A stretch of DNA of 64,000 bases from Marinomonas lutimaris (lineage in GTDB: Bacteria; Pseudomonadota; Gammaproteobacteria; Pseudomonadales; Marinomonadaceae), in assembly GCF_019426345.1 (NCBI RefSeq), contig NZ_JAHLLW010000003.1, positions 124,001-188,000 of the forward strand, written 5' to 3'. This document shows, piece after piece, positions 56,930-64,000 of the stretch. Positions within the stretch are counted from its first letter, which is position 1, and the number at the start of each line of letters is the position of its first letter. Under the pieces are notes generated by a model. It saw only the letters and a list, made by a program, of their open reading frames with translations, was not told the origin of the DNA and did not search any database. The position numbers and the translations under genes were made by a program.

Positions 56930-58492
56930 TTACTGCAGCCTATCTTCCATAGGAACTGCTTTTTCTTGGATTGCAGCCATATTGATGTATTCAGGTCGTA
57001 TATTCGGCATTGGATTTACTTCTGAAAACAGTACTGACCGACTTTGATTTTCGATAATTCGAACATGAGAGCGATTTAGTTCTCTTGGTTCTTTCACGCC
57101 ACAAGAATGCGCGATCATGCCAATGCCATGTAATAGCTCGGCTGCGTAGTTGGCAACTCGTTCAGACTTTTCAGCTGCGACTAAACCTTTCTGCAAATCA
57201 GGATTATGTGTCGTAATACCAGTAGGGCAGGTATTTTTATTACATTGCAGCGCTTGAATACAACCAAGGGAAAATAAAAAGCCACGTGCAGTAACAACGA
57301 AGTCTGCTCCAGCGCTCAAGGCCCAAGCCGCTTTTCCAGGGACTATCAGTTTTCCCGAAGCAATGATTTTAATATAACGGCGTAAGCCATAAGAAGTCAC
57401 AATATTAACGACCGTTGGCAAGCTTTCACGTAAATGCATGCCAACATAATCCATTAATGGCTGAGGAGCTGCGCCTGTTCCACCATCCGAACTATCAATG
57501 GTAATAAAATCAGGGCAGTAATCGATTCCCTTTTTATGGATTAACTCGCATAGGGTTTCGAAAAACTTCAAATCCCCAACCACCATTTTAAAACCAACGG
57601 GTTTAGAGGTAACTTGGCGAACATGATGAACCATATTTAATAAATCATCGATGGATTTTATATCGGTATGACCATTTGGACTGATTGAGTCCTCACCCAC
57701 TGGAATACCGCGAGTATGTGCGATTTCTTCGGTTACTTTTGCTCCTGGCAACATGCCGCCTTTACCAGGCTTGGCACCTTGACTCATTTTAATTTCAAAC
57801 ATGCGTACATTTTGGTGTTCGGCCAAACTCGCCAATTTACTATCGTCTAAGTGGCCTTCTAAGTTACGCACACCGTATTTTGCGGTACCGATTTGAAACA
57901 CCAAGTCACAACCACCTTCAAGATGATAAGGCGATAAGCCGCCCTCTCCGGTATTCATCCAAACACCCGCTTTACGAGCCCCTTTTGACAAGGCTTGAAC
58001 TGCAGGTTTAGATAAAGCACCAAAACTCATACCAGAAATATTCACAACAGATCGTGTGCGATATGGTTTTTTCGCAGTGTATTCACCAATACACACTTCT
58101 CTAGGCTGGGCAGCGTCTTCATCTAACGTAGGAAAAGCGCAGTTTAAAAAGAAAATGTCGCCTGGTGTTTCCAAAGAACGAGTCGAACCAAAGGCAATCG
58201 TGGTATCAACTTTTTTAGCTGCTCGATACGCCCAAGAACGTTCGGCACGATCAAATGGACGCTCTTCACGGTCCATTGCAAAAAAATACTGGCGAAAAAA
58301 CTCACCCAGATGTTCAAAGAGGTAGCGAAAGCGCCCAACAACAGGATAGTTTCGTCTGATTGTATGAGTGGTTTGATGCGTATCAACCCAGTACATCACG
58401 AAAACGGAAATAGCAGCGACAAAAAGCAAGAAAACAAACAGCAACGCGCCCCAATGAATGGTCAATGTTGCCAATGAAGACAAGAAATCCAT
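56930..58492 (-). CDS. FMN-binding glutamate-synthase-family protein, membrane-anchored
   Basis: The 520-aa protein has two N-terminal hydrophobic segments (about 5-35) and the GltB central/FMN-binding TIM barrel: NISGMSFGALSKPAVQALSK, GMLPGAKVTEEIAHTRGIPV, DFITIDSSDGGTGAAPQPLM, and the Cys-rich CNKNTCPTGITTHNPDLQKG. It lacks the glutaminase and gltD parts, so it is not a complete glutamate synthase. Stand-alone members are widespread and mostly uncharacterised. It is convergent with cheB and lies 45 bp after the GGDEF/EAL gene. Confidence 0.88.
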   Translation of the reverse strand: MDFLSSLATLTIHWGALLFVFLLFVAAISVFVMYWVDTHQTTHTIRRNYPVVGRFRYLFEHLGEFFRQYFFAMDREERPFDRAERSWAYRAAKKVDTTIAFGSTRSLETPGDIFFLNCAFPTLDEDAAQPREVCIGEYTAKKPYRTRSVVNISGMSFGALSKPAVQALSKGARKAGVWMNTGEGGLSPYHLEGGCDLVFQIGTAKYGVRNLEGHLDDSKLASLAEHQNVRMFEIKMSQGAKPGKGGMLPGAKVTEEIAHTRGIPVGEDSISPNGHTDIKSIDDLLNMVHHVRQVTSKPVGFKMVVGDLKFFETLCELIHKKGIDYCPDFITIDSSDGGTGAAPQPLMDYVGMHLRESLPTVVNIVTSYGLRRYIKIIASGKLIVPGKAAWALSAGADFVVTARGFLFSLGCIQALQCNKNTCPTGITTHNPDLQKGLVAAEKSERVANYAAELLHGIGMIAHSCGVKEPRELNRSHVRIIENQSRSVLFSEVNPMPNIRPEYINMAAIQEKAVPMEDRLQ

Positions 58493-58537
58493 ACAGAACC
58501 CTTAACATAGAAGGTAAATTTAACTAGCAATACTACG

Positions 58538-60958
58538 CTATAAAGAAGGCTTCAGCGTGGCTGAATCATGAACAAATGCAGTAATAAATTCATTTGGTGG
58601 CAAAGGATGCCCAAAATAATAACCTTGGTAATAAAAACAATCTATCTCTCGCAACCGATCATAATGAGGTAATGTTTCTACACCTTCAGCGAGAACGCTG
58701 ATATTAAGAGCCTTTGCCATGGCAATAACCGCGTGAACAATCGCCTCATCACTTTTATCTGTCAATAAATCACGTACAAAAGACTGGTCAATTTTCAATC
58801 TATCAATAGGTAAAGATTTTAAATATTTAAGAGAGGAATAACCGGTTCCAAAATCATCAATAGAAAGGTGAACACCTAATGCTTTTATGGCGTTCATTTT
58901 ATCCAAACAGGATGAAAGATCGTTGAGTAGCATATTCTCCGTAATCTCAAGGTCAACACAGCTTGCAGGGACATCATGTTTTCCTAACTGTTCTTTCAAC
59001 ATGGGCAAAAAACCCGCTTGCTGAAACTGAATAGGGCTGACATTAATGGACATGCGCCAAGACAGTTGCCACTTTCCCTCTTTCAGCCAAGTCGCAACTT
59101 GTGACAAGGCTTCATTTAAAACCCAATGACCTATTTCAACAATAAGTCCAATTTCTTCTGCCACCGGAATAAATTCAGCAGGTGAAATAAAACCTTTTTT
59201 CTCATCTTTCCAACGAATCAAGGCCTCAGCACCAATCAATTCATTTTTATCGTTGGTTTGCGGCTGATAATACAACTCAAACAATTTAAATTCCGTTGCA
59301 TGATGAAGTGCCTTTTCCATTTCAAGACGAGCATCTGAAATTGCCTGCATCTCGGGTTTATACAAAGCAAAGGTATTACGCCCAGATTCCTTTGCTCGAT
59401 ACAAAGCGGTATCGGCCTGCTTTAAAATGGCTTCTGCTGAGCCTTCATTACCATCAAAAATTGTAGCACCTAGACTCGCAGTAATATGAACTTCGTGATG
59501 ACCTGCTTTTTTAACTTGCTGGCAAGCATACACAATACTGTCAACAAACCCGTTAATCGCCTTTTCAACCAGTTCTTTATCGCTTCCTACATGAGTCAAT
59601 AAAAAAGCGAATTCATCACCACCCATTCTCGCAAAAACCATATTGTCTTCAATCAGGGGAGAAAGCTGTGATGCAACACAACAAAGTAACTGATCCCCTA
59701 CATTGTGTCCTAGTGAATCATTAATGGTTTTGAATCGGTCAAGGTCCATAAAAACTACGGCAGAGTAGCCCACAATCGACTTTTGCTGCTTGCGCTTAAA
59801 GACTTCATTAAGCTTATCAGCCAAATATTGGCGATTAGGTAGATTGGTTACTGAGTCGTAATAGGCTAAATGATGTATATGCGCTTCAGTTTCTTTGCGC
59901 TCAGAAACATCTCGAATCAACAGTAACACTTCCGTTCTATCTAATACTTTGTATTTTGCCAAGCGTATCTCAACTGGTAACTCAATACCTCGTATTCGAT
60001 AGACAGTTTCGACGGTAGAGGGTGAGTTTACTTCGAGCGAATCCAATACACTGGAAAATTCAGACCACGATGATGGCGCATGCAGCATATCAAGTGATTT
60101 GGATTGAAGGTCGTCACTTTTCATCTTCAACATATATTGTGCAGCGCTATTAACTAAGATTATTTTATTGCTTTCATCTAGCAACAAAATACCATCCGCA
60201 GCGTTTTCTATCATGGCCTTAGTGTGACTATCACTACGCTCTAAATCACTCAGAGCTGTATTTAGCTTATTCCATAATTGCGCAAAAGTAGAATGCAAAT
60301 TCCCTAATTCATCAGACTTATGATGCCGAGAGAACGACTTAGGCAACGGCAATTCTTTTTTATTACCAACAGTAGATAAAGTCTCTGTTAGACGCATTAA
60401 AGGGTGGGTTACTAGAAAATAAAAAACTAAGGATATCAAGGATGCTAGCAACACATCCTTGAACAAATTGTAGATCAGACTGGAAAGGTGCTCTTTGAAG
60501 ATTTTATCCAGAAGATAACGCTTTTCGGGCAATATAGACAAACGCCCTGCTTGAAAAACGGGCATTTCCAAACGCAGTTCGCGATTATAACTCTGAAGAT
60601 CAGATAAGAAATAATTAGCTAGTGACTCCGATACAGAAAAATCATGTTTAGTGGATGTTGCTTCCACGAACAGCTCACCTGATTCATCACGAACTTCTAC
60701 ATGAGCAATAGATGGGTTAAAGAGTAAACTATCGATTTGCTGCTGGGCAAAAATAGTATCTAAGCGAAAAACAGCTTCAGATAATGGTTTTTCCACCACT
60801 GCAAGCAATTCTTCGAAGTCTTGATTTATTTCCGTTTTCTGAGATCGAACGCCATCAACGAATTGAATACCACTGCTAACCAAACTTAAAACAACCGCGA
60901 GCACCAATGTTAAAATTGCTTGTTTAGTAAATAATGATTTAGAGAACACGACGCCCAT
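58538..60958 (-). CDS. Membrane GGDEF/EAL protein (c-di-GMP turnover)
   Basis: The 806-aa protein has a membrane helix (about 12-33), a periplasmic sensor of about 130 residues, a second helix (about 165-190), HAMP, PAS (about 250-360), then GGDEF and EAL domains. The GGDEF motif (FARMGGDEFAFLL, near 447) is intact but the RxxD inhibitory site before it is absent. The EAL motif (IGAEALIRWKDE, near 575), the metal residues in LEITENMLL and IDDFGTGYSSL, and AEGVET are intact. It may act as synthase, phosphodiesterase or both. It lies 45 bp upstream of the glutamate-synthase-like gene. Confidence 0.93.
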   Translation of the reverse strand: MGVVFSKSLFTKQAILTLVLAVVLSLVSSGIQFVDGVRSQKTEINQDFEELLAVVEKPLSEAVFRLDTIFAQQQIDSLLFNPSIAHVEVRDESGELFVEATSTKHDFSVSESLANYFLSDLQSYNRELRLEMPVFQAGRLSILPEKRYLLDKIFKEHLSSLIYNLFKDVLLASLISLVFYFLVTHPLMRLTETLSTVGNKKELPLPKSFSRHHKSDELGNLHSTFAQLWNKLNTALSDLERSDSHTKAMIENAADGILLLDESNKIILVNSAAQYMLKMKSDDLQSKSLDMLHAPSSWSEFSSVLDSLEVNSPSTVETVYRIRGIELPVEIRLAKYKVLDRTEVLLLIRDVSERKETEAHIHHLAYYDSVTNLPNRQYLADKLNEVFKRKQQKSIVGYSAVVFMDLDRFKTINDSLGHNVGDQLLCCVASQLSPLIEDNMVFARMGGDEFAFLLTHVGSDKELVEKAINGFVDSIVYACQQVKKAGHHEVHITASLGATIFDGNEGSAEAILKQADTALYRAKESGRNTFALYKPEMQAISDARLEMEKALHHATEFKLFELYYQPQTNDKNELIGAEALIRWKDEKKGFISPAEFIPVAEEIGLIVEIGHWVLNEALSQVATWLKEGKWQLSWRMSINVSPIQFQQAGFLPMLKEQLGKHDVPASCVDLEITENMLLNDLSSCLDKMNAIKALGVHLSIDDFGTGYSSLKYLKSLPIDRLKIDQSFVRDLLTDKSDEAIVHAVIAMAKALNISVLAEGVETLPHYDRLREIDCFYYQGYYFGHPLPPNEFITAFVHDSATLKPSL

Positions 60959-61275
60959 TCTTACTCACTTAAACCCATATAGCTCACAACCACATTGCTT
61001 TCACAGCATCCATACTAATAAACGTCGCAAAAGAAGCTAAATATAAAAAATTAACCGCTAGGTCAAAAAGAACTCATTATTTGCATTTATTATGCACATT
61101 CTCAAGACTGACATTTTCTTCCTTGTTAAACAAGAAAGTATAAAAAAAAATTATACATTTTATGATTTAAGTCATGATATCTAGGGAAGGTGCAGAAGAT
61201 AAAGAGCACCTCAGCTTCAGGCAAGAAAAAAGCCAGCATGAAAACATACTGGCTTCTAGGTGCTACAAAATTTGC
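60959..61275. other. Gap between phoX and the GGDEF/EAL gene
   Basis: The 317-bp gap holds the phoX terminator at its left end and the promoter region of the leftward GGDEF/EAL gene at its right. The middle is AT-rich and nothing else was recognised. Confidence 0.4.
61224..61255 (-). terminator. Intrinsic terminator of phoX
   Basis: Reverse-strand AGCCAGTATG/CATGCTGGCT stem (one U:G pair) with a TTTT loop is followed by six T, 21 bp past the phoX stop. Confidence 0.9.
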
Positions 61276-63177
61276 TTAACCTATAACGGCACCGTCTTCA
61301 CGAGAAATTGCGATCACACTTGAACGCGGTACAGACTGACCACCATCTGGCCAATGAGAATTCCCTTCTTCTCCTGGGTGCTGAACACCAATAAACATGG
61401 TCGTACGCTCTGCATTCCAGGCTGATCCTGTTATTTCAGATTCTTTAGGTCCGACTAAGAAGCGACGAATTTCACCGGTTTCAGGATCGGCAACCAACAT
61501 CTGGTTATTACCTTGCCCTTGGAAACCTTTTTCATTCGAATAATTGCCATCTGTTTGAATCCATAACAGGCCTTTAGAGTCGAACTTCAAACCATCTGGC
61601 GAGTTAAACATATTGTCTTGGTTAATATTTTTAGAACCCGCATTCGCATCGTCATACACAGCTGGGTTACCTGCCAGCACAAACAAGTCCCATTTGAACT
61701 CATTATGAGTATGGTCCGAGTCCATTGGCATCCAGCGTACGATCTGACCAAAGTTGTTTTTCACGCGAGGATTTGGGCCACCTGCTGGTGTTGCATCACC
61801 ACCCGCATTTGGTTTAACTCCACGGTTTTTATTGTTAGTCAATGAACAATACACTTCCGCTTTGTGAGGATGAGCTGCGACCCATTCAGGTCGATCCATC
61901 GTAGTAGCACCCACTTTAGACGCCGCAATACGAGTATGAATCGAAATTTCTGCATCTGTCATTCCTGTAGTTTTAGGTGTCAATGCGACCCATTCACCAC
62001 GATTGTTGTCATGGAATTTGGCAACATAAAGAGTTCCCTCTTCCAGCAAGTCACGATTATTGCCACCTGCCAAATATTTATGCTTAGAAATGAAGCGATA
62101 TAAGAATTCGCCACGCTCATCATCACCAAGATAAACCACAACATGGCCATTCGCCGCGATAGTCAATTCCGCGTTTTCGTGTTTAAAACGACCAAGTGCC
62201 GTACGCTTTTTGGGACGTGAAGTTGGATCTAGTGGATCGATCTCAACAATATAACCAAAGCGGTTTGGCTCGTTTGGTTCTTTAACTAGGTTGAAACGGT
62301 CATCCGCCATAGCCCAGTTGTAGCGACCTTCGGTGCTCATACCGTAGCGTTTGAATGCTTCAGGCATTTTGTAATCTTTGTCGTTTGCCGTGAAGTAGCC
62401 ATTAAAGTTCTCTTCACACGTCAAATACGTACCCCATGGTGTTTGTCCATTACCACAGTTATTCCATGTGCCTTTTGCTACTAACCCCTTAGGATCTTCT
62501 GACGTTTGCATCCATTTATGACCACGTGCGGGGCCTGTAATATCCATGGCAGTATCAGCAGTAATGCGGCGATTATAAGGAGAGTCCTGGACGATGCCCC
62601 ATTTACCACCACGTTGCGCCACCTCAATAATGGATACGCCATGGGCTGCTTTGTTCTTACGGACATCATCAGCTGTTGCAGGCATACCATCAGCGCGATT
62701 AGCGTGTAGCGTTTTCTCATTGGTGTATTCATTGTTGATGGCCATAATCTGTTTGCCATCTTTAGAAAAGAAAGCCATGCCGTCATTATGATCGCCAAAT
62801 GCTAACTCTTGAGAAGCGCCTGTGCCACCTGTCGCCGCATCAAAAGCAGGAGCATTGCTGAATAATGGGTCCCCCCAAGAAGCGACCACTTCCCATTTAT
62901 AGCCTTCAGGTACAGTCACGGTATCCAACGAGTTGGCTTTTACCATGCTGAATGCAAGACGAGACTCTGCCGTTTCAGCAGCTAGCGCTTTACCCGCAGC
63001 CAATGTCGTCGAGCCCATAACAAAAGCACCAGCTCCAACGGCCACACCGCCACCTAAAAAGCCGCGGCGAGAGACCATTTTATTAGCGACTTCTTCGAAC
63101 TCTACCACTTCAGGTGCTGGTCGTACCAGCTCATCTAATTCATCAAACCCTAGTTTTCTGTTGTTCTTGATATTCAT
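61276..63177 (-). CDS. phoX: PhoX-type alkaline phosphatase (DUF839), Tat-exported
   Basis: The 633-aa protein has a twin-arginine leader (VSRRGFLGGGVAVGAGAFVM, cleavage near ALA) and the PhoX/DUF839 beta-propeller, with blocks TCEENFNGYFT, GRFKHENAELTIAANGHVVV and SPDGLKFDSKGLLWIQTDGN. PhoX is a calcium/iron phosphatase active on phosphomonoesters in the periplasm. It is likely phosphate-regulated: a good Pho-box match lies about 160 bp upstream on the same strand. It diverges from a chemoreceptor gene. The C-terminus SSVIAISREDGAVIG is typical of the family. Confidence 0.92.
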   Translation of the reverse strand: MNIKNNRKLGFDELDELVRPAPEVVEFEEVANKMVSRRGFLGGGVAVGAGAFVMGSTTLAAGKALAAETAESRLAFSMVKANSLDTVTVPEGYKWEVVASWGDPLFSNAPAFDAATGGTGASQELAFGDHNDGMAFFSKDGKQIMAINNEYTNEKTLHANRADGMPATADDVRKNKAAHGVSIIEVAQRGGKWGIVQDSPYNRRITADTAMDITGPARGHKWMQTSEDPKGLVAKGTWNNCGNGQTPWGTYLTCEENFNGYFTANDKDYKMPEAFKRYGMSTEGRYNWAMADDRFNLVKEPNEPNRFGYIVEIDPLDPTSRPKKRTALGRFKHENAELTIAANGHVVVYLGDDERGEFLYRFISKHKYLAGGNNRDLLEEGTLYVAKFHDNNRGEWVALTPKTTGMTDAEISIHTRIAASKVGATTMDRPEWVAAHPHKAEVYCSLTNNKNRGVKPNAGGDATPAGGPNPRVKNNFGQIVRWMPMDSDHTHNEFKWDLFVLAGNPAVYDDANAGSKNINQDNMFNSPDGLKFDSKGLLWIQTDGNYSNEKGFQGQGNNQMLVADPETGEIRRFLVGPKESEITGSAWNAERTTMFIGVQHPGEEGNSHWPDGGQSVPRSSVIAISREDGAVIG

Positions 63178-63338
63178 AACACTGCCCTATTATTTATAAA
63201 AAATTGGTCGCCTAGGCACTCGAACTTCGGGGGCTTACCCTTTATAAATCGATCCTGGCTACTGGTTTTAGTGTCTATTTTTCAAATACGCTGCTTCCCC
63301 CTGCAAAAGGAAACTATCAATGAATTTACGGATAAAAC

Positions 63339-63356
63339 ATTACATAGAAATGACAG
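63339..63356 (-). promoter_or_regulatory. Candidate Pho box upstream of phoX
   Basis: On the reverse strand CTGTCATTTCTATGTAAT has two PhoB half-repeats in the standard 11-bp register: CTGTCAT is perfect and ATGTAAT matches five of seven positions. TAAATT about 10 bases downstream could be the -10 box. Confidence 0.6.
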
Positions 63357-63466
63357 TAGAACGACATTGTGTTTAGATGAAAAAACATGTGTCAGGAAGA
63401 CTCATATAAAAGACAAAAAAACGAGCAGCATCATAATAAAAAATATATCTATTAAAGGATGAATTT

Positions 63467-64000
63467 ATGGTTAAGACCTTACGCAACATTCCAATTCGCT
63501 TACGCCTAACAGGTTTAGTAGTCTTTTTTTCATTAGGGCTCATCTCTGTTGTTTATTTATCGCTAACCGTCAACAAGCAATCCTTGCTAGATGAAAAATA
63601 CGCACAAACAAAAAACGTTGTTGAAACCGCTACAGGTGTATTCAATTACTTTTACAAACTTGAACAATCTGGAGAGCTAAGCCAAGCTGATGCCCAGCGC
63701 TATGCAATGAACATGGTTAAAGATACCCGCTATGCAAAGTCTGAATATTTCTGGATTAATGACTACAACGCAGCCATGGTTATGCACTCGGTAAACCCTT
63801 CTCTAGATGGCAAAGACCTATCCAACTTAGAAGACCCCAATGGCAAAAAGCTCTTCTCAGAGTTTGTCAAAGTGGTTAAAGCACAAGAAGCTGGTTTTGT
63901 GGATTACCTTTGGCCAAAACCTGGAAATAACACACCTGTAGAGAAAATATCTTATGTCCAAGGCTTTAAACCGTGGGGATGGATCATTGGCTCAGGTATT
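63467..64000 (+). CDS. Methyl-accepting chemotaxis protein with Cache domain, N-terminal part
   Basis: The first 178 codons are visible; the gene runs off the right edge. An N-terminal membrane helix (about residues 14-33) is followed by a periplasmic single Cache domain: DTRYAKSEYFWINDYNAAMV, MHSVNPSLDGKDLSN, VDYLWPKPGN and FKPWGWIIGSGI, a pattern shared with many small-molecule chemoreceptors. AAAGGATG precedes the ATG. The HAMP and signalling domains would lie outside the window, so the MCP call rests on the Cache type. It diverges from phoX with 289 bp between them. Confidence 0.85.
   Translation, partial: MVKTLRNIPIRLRLTGLVVFFSLGLISVVYLSLTVNKQSLLDEKYAQTKNVVETATGVFNYFYKLEQSGELSQADAQRYAMNMVKDTRYAKSEYFWINDYNAAMVMHSVNPSLDGKDLSNLEDPNGKKLFSEFVKVVKAQEAGFVDYLWPKPGNNTPVEKISYVQGFKPWGWIIGSGI

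Noticed and set aside
63271-63462. A 63-codon frame before the Cache receptor
   Set aside because: It covers the Pho box and promoter region, and has no ribosome site or protein-like composition.

Overview
The window is a chromosomal segment of a Gram-negative gammaproteobacterium, most likely a marine Oceanospirillales member close to Marinomonas. That placement is inferred from gene order and protein style, without a database search. The blocks serS-crcB-rarA-lolA-ftsK, aat-infA-clpA-clpS-cspD and rluE-nudJ-mnmA-hflD-purB (with icd nearby) are classic gammaproteobacterial neighbourhoods. The base composition is moderately AT-rich and there is a monomeric NADP-isocitrate dehydrogenase. No tRNA, rRNA, insertion sequence, prophage or CRISPR array was seen.

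Layout. 1-5.4 kb: leftward housekeeping operon for chromosome translocation, lipoprotein export, replication repair, fluoride export and Ser-tRNA charging. 5.5-6.5 kb: an outer-membrane porin. 7-11.7 kb: the N-degron/Clp proteolysis cluster plus IF-1 and a cold-shock protein, with a REP-type inverted repeat pair. 11.8-22.7 kb: RNA modification, Nudix, icd, purB and roxA, interrupted by a two-gene unit of a lipase-like protein and an unrecognised partner that resembles an effector/immunity pair. 22.8-26.5 kb: FKBP isomerase, a small membrane protein behind a Fur box, a universal stress protein, and topoisomerase III directly behind a LexA box. 26.5-32.3 kb: LysE exporter, two similar membrane-anchored helical proteins, a phosphate permease and L-serine deaminase. 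32.5-46 kb: accessory metabolism and transport (aldehyde dehydrogenase with a divergent AraC regulator, two MFS exporters, folM-folE, a dienelactone-hydrolase-like protein, a glycosyltransferase/PAP2 pair, phospholipase A, and a small operon of glyoxalase, GhrA-like and CHMI-like enzymes).

46.3-56.8 kb is the most interesting part: one ten-gene rightward operon. Its second half (CheY, CheA, CheW, soluble PAS-PAS receptor ending in GWEEF, CheR, CheD, CheB) has the order of the Pseudomonas aeruginosa che2 (F7-class) cluster. The first half adds a short membrane-anchored MCP-like protein carrying a CheZ-like D-x3-Q motif, a STAS-domain anti-anti-sigma-type protein, and a response regulator with both a PP2C/SpoIIE phosphatase and an RsbW-type kinase domain. 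The cluster therefore appears to join chemotaxis-type signalling to a phospho-switch. The MCP-like protein and CheD share an SGD[IV]DLF C-terminus, and CheA carries a repeated G[FY]GFF[DN] motif in its linker.

56.9-64 kb: an FMN glutamate-synthase-like protein, a membrane GGDEF/EAL protein, a Tat-exported PhoX-type phosphatase with a candidate Pho box, and the start of a Cache-domain chemoreceptor cut by the window edge.
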